From Thiomicrorhabdus arctica DSM 13458 (GTDB taxonomy: Bacteria; Pseudomonadota; Gammaproteobacteria; Thiomicrospirales; Thiomicrospiraceae): a stretch of DNA of 64,000 nt. The stretch is taken from the NCBI RefSeq assembly GCF_000381085.1, contig NZ_KB905899.1, positions 186,001 through 250,000 on the forward strand. The letters run 5' to 3'. Each line of letters opens with the position of its first letter. The first letter of the stretch is position 1. The notes beneath the pieces are model-generated. The model saw only the letters and a program-made list of their open reading frames with translations. It was not told the origin of the DNA and searched no databases. This document shows, piece after piece, positions 37,890-46,927 of the stretch. A program made the translations under genes and the position numbers.

Positions 37890-38210
37890 ATGAAAGATGA
37901 CACCGTAAAATCTTATAAAGATAAAAGCGTGTGGATGCGTGGCCTGTATATGCTGATGTTCATAATCTTATTGGGCGTCGCGAAGTTTGTTTCGTTTGTC
38001 GTGATACTGATTCAATTCTTAACGGTACTATTTACGGCAGAAACCAATCTTAAATTGGTTCAATTTGGTAAAAGCTTAAGTTTATACCAATATGAAATTA
38101 TGCTGTTCTTAACTTACAATAGTGATGCGCACCCATACCCCATGGGAGAGTGGCCAGAAGTAACAGAAGTAACAGAAGTTGCTGAAACTACTGAAAAAAA
38201 TAAAGGGTAA
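37890..38210 (+). CDS. DUF4389 membrane protein
   Basis: 106 residues. The core WMRGLYMLMFIILLGVAKF, two hydrophobic helices (about 16-50 across the pair) and the C-terminal SLYQYEIMLFLTYNSDA are typical of DUF4389 proteins, which have no known function. The C-terminus is a short Glu/Thr/Val repeat (EVTEVTEVAE) encoded by a tandem 9-base repeat near 38160, likely a slippage-prone tail. GGATCG lies before the ATG. Confidence 0.8.
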   Translation: MKDDTVKSYKDKSVWMRGLYMLMFIILLGVAKFVSFVVILIQFLTVLFTAETNLKLVQFGKSLSLYQYEIMLFLTYNSDAHPYPMGEWPEVTEVTEVAETTEKNKG

Positions 38211-38484
38211 AGGTTCTGCCCTTTTCGGCTAATTGTTGGAATTGCGAACATGGCACTTTGCCTTTTCTTGGCTTATGTAAAAAAGTGATCAATATTGTCT
38301 TTTCTTCATTCGAAAACGACTCAATGTGTTGGTCTTTTTAAAGACCTTCACCTCAATTTTCAGTGGGATATATGGGGTGTATCTCTAAGAGTAAGCCTCT
38401 TGAATTAATCAATGACTCTTTCGTTTTATCAGTGTTTTCGTTTGTTTTTAATCGTTCGCTAACCCAATTGGTGAATGTTGATGG

Positions 38485-39021
38485 CTACTTTGCAATGCGT
38501 TGCTTGATGTGCTGATAAGCTTTGCTAAGTTCATCGGCCACTATTTTGGCATTTTCGACGATGGCTTCTGAGGTCTCTTTCGTCGAATCCGCGATATTCT
38601 CAGCGTCTACCTTTAACGTTTGCCATTGCTTTTCTGTCGGTTCGAATGCTTTTTGTACTTCCATTGAGGCCAGATGCAGTTGCAGTTTTATTTCATCACG
38701 TTCTTTTCTGAGAGCTTCAAGGGAGCTTTCAAGTTCCGCTTGAGCCGTGCTGGTCTTAGCTGAAAGACGTTGCGAAATCTCATGATAATGTAGTTTCAAA
38801 TGTTCGCCCTCTCGTTTCGCTTTAGCAATCAATTCGTCAGTGCGCTCTTGGTTATCATCCTCGATTTTGGCGATTTTATCTTTAAGGCTTAGCCATTGTT
38901 TTTCCGCCAGAACAAACTCTTTATTTACTTCCTGAGAAGCTTGATGTAATTTGGAGTTGATCCAATCGCGTTCAGTGGCCAACTTTTCGAATAAAATTTT
39001 AAACTCTTTCTTAACACTCAT
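38485..39021 (-). CDS. Internally duplicated coiled-coil protein
   Basis: 178 residues from the ATG at 39019-39021, almost all charged helix, no signal or membrane segment. Residues 17-89 and 107-178 are clear repeats of one another. Each starts with ERD, continues with an LHxAS-EVxKxF segment and xEKQW-LK, and ends HxISQR/HIKQR. A ~90-residue unit has therefore been duplicated in tandem. No family recognised. It stands alone. A cytosolic structural or envelope-associated role is possible but not shown. Confidence 0.6.
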   Translation of the reverse strand: MSVKKEFKILFEKLATERDWINSKLHQASQEVNKEFVLAEKQWLSLKDKIAKIEDDNQERTDELIAKAKREGEHLKLHYHEISQRLSAKTSTAQAELESSLEALRKERDEIKLQLHLASMEVQKAFEPTEKQWQTLKVDAENIADSTKETSEAIVENAKIVADELSKAYQHIKQRIAK

Positions 39022-39033
39022 GGTCCGTCTCAC

Positions 39034-39404
39034 TTGTATTGGATTTAAGTTACCTACGGCAGTCGAGATAAAATGTCTTTATTTAACGTTAAATTATCAT
39101 TACTACGCTTAATCATTTTAGGCCTATTTTTGATCTATTTTTGGGCGATTTACTTAAATGAAATTAAATAATGATTTGCATCAAGAATAAAACCGCTACT
39201 TAGTCTCATCAGGTGTTGAAATGAGATGAACCGAGAGGATACCATTCTTATTTTAGGAGTAAAAATCTTTTCGAAAAACGAGCCGTTTAAGTGAGAAAAC
39301 AGTCGATGAGATCTACTATAATTCGGAGATTAAGAGGCACTTCTAGAACATCATTAGACAAGCCTGTTTAGATTCGGTAATCTAGCGATAATAAAATCAG
39401 TTGT
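39034..39404. other. Intergenic region, no gene seen
   Basis: About 370 bases of A+T-rich sequence between divergent genes. Nothing beyond promoter-like composition; no clear repeat. Confidence 0.45.
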
Positions 39405-39416
39405 GTGGAGGTAAGG

Positions 39417-39731
39417 GTGCAGAAAAAAAGTGGATTGTTATTAATCTTGTCTTGGTTATCAGGTTTGGTGGGGTTGGTTTTAGGGCTTGTTTTAGAACCT
39501 ATGTGGTTTGCGCGTTTTGGCAGTTTAATGGTGTTGCTCTCACTGATGAGTGAGTACTTATTACTGCATAATGAATTAAACCGTTTATATGTCAGTTTAG
39601 AGAAAGTGGATGACTCGGGCGATATTCCCGATCTGTCGCCCTCTAAATGGCATTATAAAAAAGTTAAATTGTCTCACCTGACCATCATCCTCGGGACTTT
39701 AATTTGGGGTTTTGGGGATTTACTGATTTAA
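39417..39731 (+). CDS. Small membrane protein, 104 residues
   Basis: Two N-terminal hydrophobic helices (about 5-45), a polar middle (KVDDSGDIPDLSP) and a third hydrophobic segment at the C-terminus (LTIILGTLIWGFGDLL). I choose the GTG at 39417, because GGAGG (39407-39411) sits five bases ahead. The GTG at 39405 would overlap that site. No family recognised. Confidence 0.6.
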   Translation: MQKKSGLLLILSWLSGLVGLVLGLVLEPMWFARFGSLMVLLSLMSEYLLLHNELNRLYVSLEKVDDSGDIPDLSPSKWHYKKVKLSHLTIILGTLIWGFGDLLI

Positions 39732-39841
39732 GCAGGTTCAATGTCTGAGCCAACGAGCTTGACTTTTACACTCCCCCGAATAAGCTGTGCTGTAAAGTTC
39801 GAACCTTGCCTTTAGGCACGGATGAGTTACCTACTGCTTTG

Positions 39842-40438
39842 CTATTTTGAAGTGGGATAGTAAGTGTAGTTGATGCTGACGGAATTTGATCTCTCGCCAT
39901 TTATGAAACCTAAACCAAATCGGTGCTTTTTAGAGGGCCAAATACCGATGCCAAATTTAGTTGAGGTATTGCCAGAATTGGTCTGTGTCAGCTCTGAATA
40001 GCCTAAGGCTGCTAGAAGGTCAATCGAGTCTGTTAACCAAGCCTTTACGCCCGCTGAGAGGACATAGCCATGATCATTCGCTTTTATGCATGACGTCTTA
40101 GAACAATCCTCAGCGGCAGCCCTCGCGTAGCTGGCGGTGGCAAAGCCATCCACGAACTGCATGAGCGGAATAGCCCCACCAATACCAAGCTGAGTGCTCT
40201 CTCGGGTCACATCAAGGCCGTTTACATTCTTTTCTGCGGAAAGATAAGAACCCAGCAAATAGAGGTTGCTGTGAATTTGCAGTGAAGCGTTCATACCGTA
40301 GGCATTTAACTCTTTTGATAGCCCATTTACATTGATTTGACCAAGATCCATTCCAAAGGATGTATAGCTAAAGTTAGTGGCATTGGCTACGTTTGCAAAC
40401 AATGCAAGAATGGTTAAAGGAATGAGTTTTTTTAGCAT
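39842..40438 (-). CDS. Outer-membrane beta-barrel protein
   Basis: 198 residues. A signal peptide ends near residue 20 (VANA|TNF). The rest alternates in the manner of amphipathic strands with Gly and aromatic girdle residues (YGMNASLQIHSNLYLLGSYL, STKFGIGIWPSKKHRFGLGF) and ends SVSINYTYYP. Two cysteines (AAEDCSKTSCIK) could form a disulfide in a loop. This suits a small 8-strand barrel of the OmpA-like/PF13505 type. Ligand unknown. Confidence 0.7.
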   Translation of the reverse strand: MLKKLIPLTILALFANVANATNFSYTSFGMDLGQINVNGLSKELNAYGMNASLQIHSNLYLLGSYLSAEKNVNGLDVTRESTQLGIGGAIPLMQFVDGFATASYARAAAEDCSKTSCIKANDHGYVLSAGVKAWLTDSIDLLAALGYSELTQTNSGNTSTKFGIGIWPSKKHRFGLGFINGERSNSVSINYTYYPTSK

Positions 40439-41030
40439 AAGCTATGGCTCCAGAGGCACTTGATTTGAATGCAAGGGGGTTACTCTATTACGATGATTCA
40501 TCGTATTTAAGACTGTTATGAATAAATTATCAATTCTCTAATGAAACTAATTGGTTTTCAAACGTTTTTTACTGCATAGGGTTGATCTCACCGATGTTGG
40601 TTTATATTACTCTGGACTCGCGAGAAAAAAGGCCACGATTGAACAATGAGATGATCATTCATACGCATAAGCATTTTAGACCTATTTAGGAAATGATTGA
40701 ATCAAATAAGACGAAATAATAATTTGTCCATGGTTTGTCCACTTGAGAGTGCTGTTCACCATGGATGCGTGAATAAGCTCTTACTGAAAAAGGCATTAAA
40801 CTCGGTAAAATGTCAGCTTAGACGTTCGTTTAGAAAAGATTGAAATTTGGGTGATATTCCTAAAACAGGGTCTCTAAAGAGAGTTCAAAAAGAAAATTTT
40901 GCTTACCAGATCATTGTTTTCGGCAGGGTCAATATAGAAACTTGGAATTGACGTTAATTTAACAAATTGGTTAAGGCCGTCTCTTTTAACCAGGCCTGGG
41001 CAGATTGTTTAAGGAGGCCTTATTCCCCCC
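40439..41030. other. Intergenic region with degenerate palindrome copy 8
   Basis: 592 bases without a convincing gene. ACCAGGCCTGGG at 40989-41000 matches the dispersed core in 11 of 12 bases and lies just beyond the thioesterase stop. CCATGG-containing short inverted pieces near 40729-40762 look incidental. Confidence 0.55.
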
Positions 41031-41462
41031 TTAATTAAGATAGGGAGCAATAAAGGCTTCAGGGATGGGTTTGGGGCGCAGATTTTTTAAATCAACACAC
41101 ACAAACTCGGTGGTGGCGGTGAAGACAGTCAACCCATCACCTACTCGAATAATCTGATAATGACGTTCTCTTACACAACAGCCTTTTTGTTCCCCTAACC
41201 AAGTGCCAATCAACAGTTCATCATCTAAATAACTCCCTGCATGGTAAAACATTCGATGTTCTTTAATCACCATAATTCGATTGAGTCGTTTTTGGGTATC
41301 GTGATTGATACCGACCGATTGGCTATGCAACCAGGCCACTTGTTCCATCCAAGTTAGATAGGTTTTATTGTTGACGTGTTGTAGAAAATCCAACTCATCG
41401 ACTTGCACGGTATGGCCATGAATAAAAGGCTGGGACGATTGCCAATGCTGTTGCCGTTTCAT
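41031..41462 (-). CDS. Acyl-CoA thioesterase, 4HBT/hot-dog family
   Basis: 143 residues of the hot-dog fold. VDELDFLQHVNNKTYLTWME matches the 4HBT active-site segment, with the Asp and HVNN region placed as in YbgC-like enzymes. The C-terminal RPKPIPEAF is also common in the family. It would hydrolyse an acyl-CoA thioester in the cytosol. The substrate cannot be told from sequence. It diverges from aroC. Confidence 0.82.
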   Translation of the reverse strand: MKRQQHWQSSQPFIHGHTVQVDELDFLQHVNNKTYLTWMEQVAWLHSQSVGINHDTQKRLNRIMVIKEHRMFYHAGSYLDDELLIGTWLGEQKGCCVRERHYQIIRVGDGLTVFTATTEFVCVDLKNLRPKPIPEAFIAPYLN

Positions 41463-41609
41463 AGGGTTCTCCTAAAGTTGTCCTGAAGTTGTAATTATGT
41501 TGGTTTTGGGGTGTTTTCGATTGTTTTTTAAGCGGTCTCAAGAATGCACATCAGGCGTTTTTTAGGTAGAATATACAGATTATAACCAAGATTAGAAAGA
41601 AGTAGGCTT

Positions 41610-42710
41610 ATGTCGGGTAATACGCTAGGACAAAATTTCAAAGTCACTACCTTTGGTGAGAGCCATGGAATTGCATTAGGCTGCATTGTAGACGGCTGTC
41701 CTCCTGGTATGGATTTGTGTGAAGCGGACATTCAAGCTGAGCTTGATCGCCGTAAACCCGGCACCTCTAAACACGCAACGGCGCGTCGCGAAGATGATGA
41801 AGTGCAGATTCTGTCGGGCGTGTTTAAAGGTAAAACCACCGGCACGCCAATCGGTTTGCTAATTCACAATAAAGATCAACGTTCTAAAGATTACTCTAAG
41901 GTGGCGGAAACTTTTCGACCCGCGCACGCAGATTACACCTACACACAAAAGTATGGTCTACGTGATTACCGTGGTGGTGGACGTTCTTCAGCACGGGAAA
42001 CGGCAATGCGCGTTGCCGCGGGGGCGATTGCTAAAAAATATCTTAGAGAGCGTTTAGGCGTAGAAGTGAAAGGTTACTTGTCTCAGTTAGGACCCATCAT
42101 GGTTGAAAATGTGACTTGGCCATTCGATAACAGCAATGAATATTTCTGCCCAGATTTAGAGAAAACCGAAGAGATTCGTGCCTATATGGATGAGTTGCTC
42201 AAACAGAAAGATTCAGTTGGTGCAAAAATCACCATTATCGCCAAGAATGTCCCTGTGGGTTTGGGTGAGCCGGTGTTCGACCGTTTGGATGCTGACTTAG
42301 CACACGCCTTAATGAGTATTAACGCCGTTAAAGGTGTCGAGATGGGCGACGGTTTTGCGGTCGCTGCGCAACGCGGGACGGAACACCGTGATGAAATGAC
42401 GCCGCAAGGCTTTGAATCGAATCATGCGGGCGGTATCTTAGGTGGTATTTCGACGGGTCAAGAGATCATAGCGCACATCGCGTTAAAACCAACGTCGAGC
42501 ATTATGACACCAGGTCGCAGTATCAACGCGGCAGGTGAAGCCGTTGAGATGGTCACAAAAGGTCGCCACGATCCTTGCGTGGGGATTCGCGCAACGCCGA
42601 TTGCCGAAGCACAGATGGCAATTGTTCTGTTAGATCATTTTATGCGTAACCGCGCACAAAATGGCGATGTCGTCCCACCGATTATGGATTTGGCACACGC
42701 GTCAGATTAA
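41610..42710 (+). CDS. aroC: Chorismate synthase
   Basis: 366 residues, normal length. Signatures are [19 protein letters not shown], the FMN/phosphate-binding block [20 protein letters not shown], and [11 protein letters not shown]. It makes chorismate from EPSP using reduced FMN, the last shikimate-pathway step in the cytosol. A strong hairpin terminator follows. The ribosome binding site is AAGTAGG. Confidence 0.97.
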   Translation: MSGNTLGQNFKVTTFGESHGIALGCIVDGCPPGMDLCEADIQAELDRRKPGTSKHATARREDDEVQILSGVFKGKTTGTPIGLLIHNKDQRSKDYSKVAETFRPAHADYTYTQKYGLRDYRGGGRSSARETAMRVAAGAIAKKYLRERLGVEVKGYLSQLGPIMVENVTWPFDNSNEYFCPDLEKTEEIRAYMDELLKQKDSVGAKITIIAKNVPVGLGEPVFDRLDADLAHALMSINAVKGVEMGDGFAVAAQRGTEHRDEMTPQGFESNHAGGILGGISTGQEIIAHIALKPTSSIMTPGRSINAAGEAVEMVTKGRHDPCVGIRATPIAEAQMAIVLLDHFMRNRAQNGDVVPPIMDLAHASD

Positions 42711-42775
42711 GTTTTCTTGTCACTCATAGAATAAAACGCTCATGCGGTTAAAATCCAACTAGACGATACAAATAC

Positions 42776-42811
42776 AACGGAGTATTTATGAATCAACATA
42801 AATACTCCGTT
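42776..42811 (+). terminator. aroC terminator
   Basis: A perfect 15-bp stem, AACGGAGTATTTATG with CATAAATACTCCGTT, around a 6-base loop is followed by a T-rich stretch. Confidence 0.85.
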
Positions 42812-42885
42812 TCTGTTTCTAGACGGATCTAAAGCTTGCTCTTAAAGCATTCAACCCCTAATCTCAGAGTCACTAATTTACCATT

Positions 42886-44031
42886 ATGTCAGACGGTTCC
42901 TTTCAATCCACCCATAAACGCTTATCGCTACACTATTTTTTATATTTTAGTGTACTTGGTGCGTTATTACCTTATTTAGGGCTGTATCTACAGTCTCTGA
43001 ATTTTAACCCAATTGAAATCGGTCAGTTATTGGCGGCTTTGCTCTTAACGAAAATTGTCGCACCAAATGTCTGGGGTTGGTTGGCCGATCGAAATGGTAA
43101 AACCATTCATTGGGTGCGTGTTGCCACAGGTTTAACTTTACTGACGAGCATGGGTTTAGTGGTCTTTGAAAGCTACTGGGGTTTAATGCTGACGATACTG
43201 GTCTTCAGTTTTTTCTGGCACGCTTCTTTACCGCAATTTGAGTCTTATACTTTTGGGTGTTTAGGCGATGAAAAGCACCGTTATGGGGATATTCGCCTTT
43301 GGGGGTCGATAGGTTTTATTGCTGCGGTGGTGCTAATTGGTTGGCAGATTGAAGTCTTCAGTGTTTCGGTTCTGCCTTGGGATCTGGTGTTTTTACTGGC
43401 ATTGGTGTGGTTGAGTGCTTATTTAGTGAAGGAGGGTAAACGCCATCACGATAATGAACTGTCACTGGGGTTTTTAGACATCCTTAAACGGCCAGAAGTT
43501 ATCAGTTTATTGATGGTCAGTTTTTTAGTCCAATTATCACACGGCGTTTATTACGGTTTTTTCACCATTCAGTTGAGTGATTTAGGCTACGATAAAACCA
43601 CCATTGCATCATTGTGGGCTTTGGGCGTGGTAGCGGAAGTGGCCGTGTTCTTTTGGATGCGAAAAATTTTCAGTCGCTACACGGTTCGCTTTTTAATTTT
43701 GTTAAGTGTCTTTTTAACCTTAGTGCGCTGGCTAATGACCGGAACTTTAGATGATAGTCTATCGTGGATGGTTGTGGCGCAACTGCTGCATGCCGCAAGT
43801 TTTGGGCTATTTCATGCAGCAGCCATTCATTTAATTGATGACTACTTTACGGGTAAACACCACGGTAAAGGTCAAGCCATTTACGCTGCATCCAGTCATG
43901 GATTGGGGGGCGCTTTAGGCATGTTAATGGCAGGTTATGCCTGGGCCGCAGGGGGGGCTTTACTCGGTTATGTGTTAAGTGCTTTTGCCGTGTTGATCGC
44001 ATTAGGCATTGCTTGGCGTTGGACTAAATGA
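42886..44031 (+). CDS. MFS transporter, MFS_1-like family
   Basis: 381 residues with twelve predicted hydrophobic helices. LHYFLYFSVLGALLPYLGLY is the usual start of the HcaT/nucleoside-like MFS_1-like subfamily. The cytoplasmic loop VWGWLADRNGK is the major facilitator A-motif. RYGDIRLWGSIGFI is a subfamily hallmark. It is an inner-membrane secondary transporter whose substrate cannot be told. It is followed by gloA at 94 bases. Confidence 0.85.
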   Translation: MSDGSFQSTHKRLSLHYFLYFSVLGALLPYLGLYLQSLNFNPIEIGQLLAALLLTKIVAPNVWGWLADRNGKTIHWVRVATGLTLLTSMGLVVFESYWGLMLTILVFSFFWHASLPQFESYTFGCLGDEKHRYGDIRLWGSIGFIAAVVLIGWQIEVFSVSVLPWDLVFLLALVWLSAYLVKEGKRHHDNELSLGFLDILKRPEVISLLMVSFLVQLSHGVYYGFFTIQLSDLGYDKTTIASLWALGVVAEVAVFFWMRKIFSRYTVRFLILLSVFLTLVRWLMTGTLDDSLSWMVVAQLLHAASFGLFHAAAIHLIDDYFTGKHHGKGQAIYAASSHGLGGALGMLMAGYAWAAGGALLGYVLSAFAVLIALGIAWRWTK

Positions 44032-44124
44032 ATATTCAAAAACTGACCAAATAAGAGAATAAAAACCTTATAACATTGTTAAGATTGAGCCATCACACAT
44101 TAAGAAGCAATTAAGGAGAAAAAG

Positions 44125-44520
44125 ATGCGTTTATTACACACCATGTTACGAGTCGGTAACTTAGAAAAATCGATTGCTTTTTACACTGAAGTGCTTGGTA
44201 TGACGTTACTGCGTCAAAAAGAATACCCAAAAGGCGAGTTTACGTTAGCGTTTTTAGGCTATTCTAACGAAGCGGAAAATACGGTATTAGAGTTGACCTA
44301 CAACTGGGGTGTCACGGAATACGATTTGGGTAATGGGTATGGACATATTGCCATTGAAGTGCCCGATGTTTATGCCACGGCGGATGCGATTAAAAAGGTG
44401 GGTGGTAAGATTATCCGCGAAGCAGGACCGATGAATGCAGGCAATACGATTATTGCATTTGCCGAGGATCCTGATGGGTATCAGATTGAATTTATAGGCG
44501 AAGGCCATATTCGTACTTGA
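44125..44520 (+). CDS. gloA: Lactoylglutathione lyase (glyoxalase I)
   Basis: 131 residues. The metal ligands align with E. coli GlxI: His5 in MRLLHTMLRV, Glu56 in ENTVLELTYN, His74 in GHIAIEVPD, and Glu122 in YQIEFIGEG. This is the nickel-type enzyme converting the methylglyoxal-glutathione adduct to S-lactoylglutathione in the cytosol. Strong AAGGAG ribosome binding site. Confidence 0.96.
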   Translation: MRLLHTMLRVGNLEKSIAFYTEVLGMTLLRQKEYPKGEFTLAFLGYSNEAENTVLELTYNWGVTEYDLGNGYGHIAIEVPDVYATADAIKKVGGKIIREAGPMNAGNTIIAFAEDPDGYQIEFIGEGHIRT

Positions 44521-44570
44521 TTTATGTGTCTCAATGAAATTTAGAGGCTTTTAATTGGAGTGATCACACT

Positions 44571-45050
44571 GTGATTTTTACCATTGATGATAGTGCCGTC
44601 AATACCGTTTCACACCTTATTCAATTATCGGTTGCTCCTGTGTTTTTGATTGCCGGTGTTGGGGCGATTTTGGGCGTATTTTCGCAACGTTTGGCCCGGA
44701 TTATCGATAAAGTCGATAAGATCAATACCGAGCTACAGCAGTCACAAAAAGATCCCTGTATGTCTAAGAAAAGTGCTGGTGAACGAAGAGTCCAAGCATT
44801 AGAAATCCAACGAGTCTATTTAGAGAAGCGTTCTAGAAATATGAATTTTGCGATACTCTTGTGCACCATGACAGGGTTCTTAGTCGCATCGGTCATTATG
44901 GTTCTCTTTTTAAGTTCATTCTTTTCATTTAGTGGTGGCTTGCTTATTGCCAGTTTGTTTATATTGGGAATGACGACCTTTATGTTGGCCTTAACGCTCT
45001 TTTTAAGAGAGATTTATATGGCGACTCATTTTATGAGAATGCGCGGGTAG
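44571..45050 (+). CDS. DUF2721 membrane protein
   Basis: 159 residues. HLIQLSVAPVFLIAGVGAIL followed by RLARIIDKVDKINTEL is characteristic of DUF2721. One N-terminal helix, a charged coil, then two C-terminal helices (about 93-145). Function unknown. The start is a GTG with GGAG about 11 bases upstream. Confidence 0.82.
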   Translation: MIFTIDDSAVNTVSHLIQLSVAPVFLIAGVGAILGVFSQRLARIIDKVDKINTELQQSQKDPCMSKKSAGERRVQALEIQRVYLEKRSRNMNFAILLCTMTGFLVASVIMVLFLSSFFSFSGGLLIASLFILGMTTFMLALTLFLREIYMATHFMRMRG

Positions 45051-45080
45051 TCTTATTGGAGTGGGTTAATTTTGTCTGCT

Positions 45081-45106
45081 AAAAAGCACCTGGTCAGGTG
45101 CTTTTT
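45081..45106. terminator. Bidirectional terminator between DUF2721 and marR genes
   Basis: A perfect 12-bp stem, AAAAAGCACCTG with CAGGTGCTTTTT, encloses two bases and carries T-runs on both strands. It serves both convergent genes. Confidence 0.9.
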
Positions 45107-45138
45107 TTATATCTAAATAAATAGGTTTCTGTTTTAAA

Positions 45139-45609
45139 TCAATTGAGTTGCTCGACAATTTTCTCAAGCTTATCACCCATTGACTGTAACTCTTTAGCGG
45201 TGGCTTTAAGGTTATTTTTATGAGCTTGAATAATCTCTTTTAGGATTTCTAAGCCAATGGCTTCACCTTTAGGCGTAATTTCAACCCAATGGCTGCGTTT
45301 GTCATCTGGATCCGGAATTCGAATGATAAGCTTCAACTCTTCAAATTTTTTTAGTACCTTAGTGATACCACCAGAAGAAACAATTAAATTTTTATAAATC
45401 TCAGAAGGTTTCATGAGACCATTATCGGCGACCCTTAAAAGGGTGGCGAGAGTATCAAATTCAAGTGTAGTAAAGCCATGTGCTGCAAATATTTTTTCTG
45501 AGTATTGCATAATGCGTTTATGCGTTAAAAATAAATTAAGTATAAAAGCGTGCATTTCTGGCGCATCATTACAAAGAGGGCAGCGGTCTTTAAGGCTATT
45601 TATTGTCAT
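45139..45609 (-). CDS. MarR-family repressor of the adjacent efflux operon
   Basis: 156 residues with a winged helix: KPSEIYKNLIVSSGGITKVLK is the recognition region and IRIPDPDDKRSHWVEITPKG is the wing signature. N-terminal cysteines (DRCPLCNDAP) could sense oxidation or metal, but this is untested. It is transcribed away from an RND efflux operon. The shared 133-base gap contains two operator-like inverted repeats. The most likely role is local repression of the pump, relieved by a ligand. Confidence 0.85.
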   Translation of the reverse strand: MTINSLKDRCPLCNDAPEMHAFILNLFLTHKRIMQYSEKIFAAHGFTTLEFDTLATLLRVADNGLMKPSEIYKNLIVSSGGITKVLKKFEELKLIIRIPDPDDKRSHWVEITPKGEAIGLEILKEIIQAHKNNLKATAKELQSMGDKLEKIVEQLN

Positions 45610-45653
45610 GCATTAAGGCTCTGAGTTGTTTGTACAAAATATTGTATAAAAAA

Positions 45654-45713
45654 GCTTTCAAGAAAGATAGTTTTTCGATAGAATAATGTTTTAGATAGCT
45701 TTCTAGGAAGCTA
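45654..45713. promoter_or_regulatory. Putative MarR operators in the divergent gap
   Basis: CTTTCAAGAAAG (45655-45666) is a perfect 12-bp palindrome. TAGCTTTCTAGGAAGCTA (45696-45713) is an 18-bp palindrome with one mismatched pair. Both share a CTTTC half-site, as expected for two sites bound by one dimeric repressor. Confidence 0.55.
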
Positions 45714-45742
45714 GATTTCATTTACATTTAAAAGGGTCGATT

Positions 45743-46927
45743 ATGAACCTGCGTGGTTTCCAAATACAGTTTTTGCTAAAAGGGTTCAGTTTCATCGCTG
45801 TATTATTGATGTTGTCTGCTTGCGATAAGACACAACAAGAAGGTGCGCCTTCCGCGAGACCCCTGCCTAAAGTCGCTGTGAGCATCGCTCAACCTCAATC
45901 CATTCCTAATGTCGTTAATTTGACGGGTCGTATAGAAGCCAGTTTGGTCGCTGAAATTAGACCACAGGTCACAGGTATTATTCAGCAGAGACTCTTTACT
46001 GAGGGAGGGTGGGTGAAAGCAGGTGAATCTTTGTATCAAATTGATCCGGCTTCTTATCAAGCAGAATATGAGAGTGCGTTGGCAGAAGTTAAACGAGCTC
46101 AATCTGTGTTAAAGAATGCAAAGTTAACCAGTAAACGTAATAAACAGGTTGTTAAAATTAATGCAATCAGTGCGCAAGATCTTGATAATTCGATTGCCGC
46201 TGAAACTGAAGCTAGGGCAAACGTCATTGCCACCCAAGCAGCATTAGAATTTGCCAAAATTAGACTTGACCGTACCGTTATCGATTCGCCGATTGCTGGA
46301 AAAATTAGTCGCTCATTGGTAACACAGGGGGCATTGGTCACTGAAAGTCAAACTAACCCTCTTGCAATTGTACAAACGATGGATCCAATGTATGTAGATT
46401 TTGCTTTGCCAGCGAATAACATGATGTCACTGCAACAGGCCATGTCGCAGTCAGAGGTGCCGCTGAAAGTCGATGTCACCTTGGATGATGGGTCGCAATA
46501 TCCCCATCAAGGTTCTGTTAAGTTTTCTGAGTTTACGGTGAATAGAGAAACCGATAGTGTCGTGTTAAGAGCGGTTTTTTCGAATCCTGACTTTAGTTTA
46601 CTCCCAGGGGCATTCATCAGAGGGCAGTTGGTTTTAGGCAACCGAAATCAAGTGTTTTTAATGCCCTCTACGGCTCTGTTTCGTAATGCCAAGGGCGGAG
46701 CTATGGTCATGGTGCTGAGTGCGGATCATATAGTCGGCGTAAAACCCGTCGTTGAATCAGGCCTTTTTGAAGGTCAATGGGTCATTACCGGTGGATTGAA
46801 TGCTGGAGATCAAGTGATTACGAAAGGGTTACAGTATGTTCGTCCTGGCTCAAAAGCTGATATTGAAGTTGTGCCAGCCAAAGCTAATGCTAACGGTGCA
46901 GAAGCGTTAAAAGGAGCACACTCATGA
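45743..46927 (+). CDS. RND efflux periplasmic adaptor lipoprotein
   Basis: 394 residues. A lipoprotein signal ends at the LSAC lipobox (Cys27). Then come the split lipoyl/barrel-sandwich domain (VEIRPQVTGIIQQRL-type half; AEIRPQVTG is the sequence seen), an alpha-hairpin (about 100-150) and the second half at DRTVIDSPIAGKISRS. A beta-barrel and membrane-proximal domain complete the AcrA/MexA layout. It links the pump to an outer-membrane channel; no channel gene is in the operon, so a TolC-type protein from elsewhere is needed. Its stop overlaps the pump start by 4 bases. Confidence 0.9.
   Translation: MNLRGFQIQFLLKGFSFIAVLLMLSACDKTQQEGAPSARPLPKVAVSIAQPQSIPNVVNLTGRIEASLVAEIRPQVTGIIQQRLFTEGGWVKAGESLYQIDPASYQAEYESALAEVKRAQSVLKNAKLTSKRNKQVVKINAISAQDLDNSIAAETEARANVIATQAALEFAKIRLDRTVIDSPIAGKISRSLVTQGALVTESQTNPLAIVQTMDPMYVDFALPANNMMSLQQAMSQSEVPLKVDVTLDDGSQYPHQGSVKFSEFTVNRETDSVVLRAVFSNPDFSLLPGAFIRGQLVLGNRNQVFLMPSTALFRNAKGGAMVMVLSADHIVGVKPVVESGLFEGQWVITGGLNAGDQVITKGLQYVRPGSKADIEVVPAKANANGAEALKGAHS

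Noticed and set aside
40729-40762. Short inverted CCATGG-containing repeat
   Set aside because: Six-base matches at this spacing are expected by chance and no longer stem forms.
45139-45609. EctR, the MarR-type regulator of ectoine genes
   Set aside because: It lies 12 kb from ectA and is divergent from an RND operon with its own operator-like repeats.
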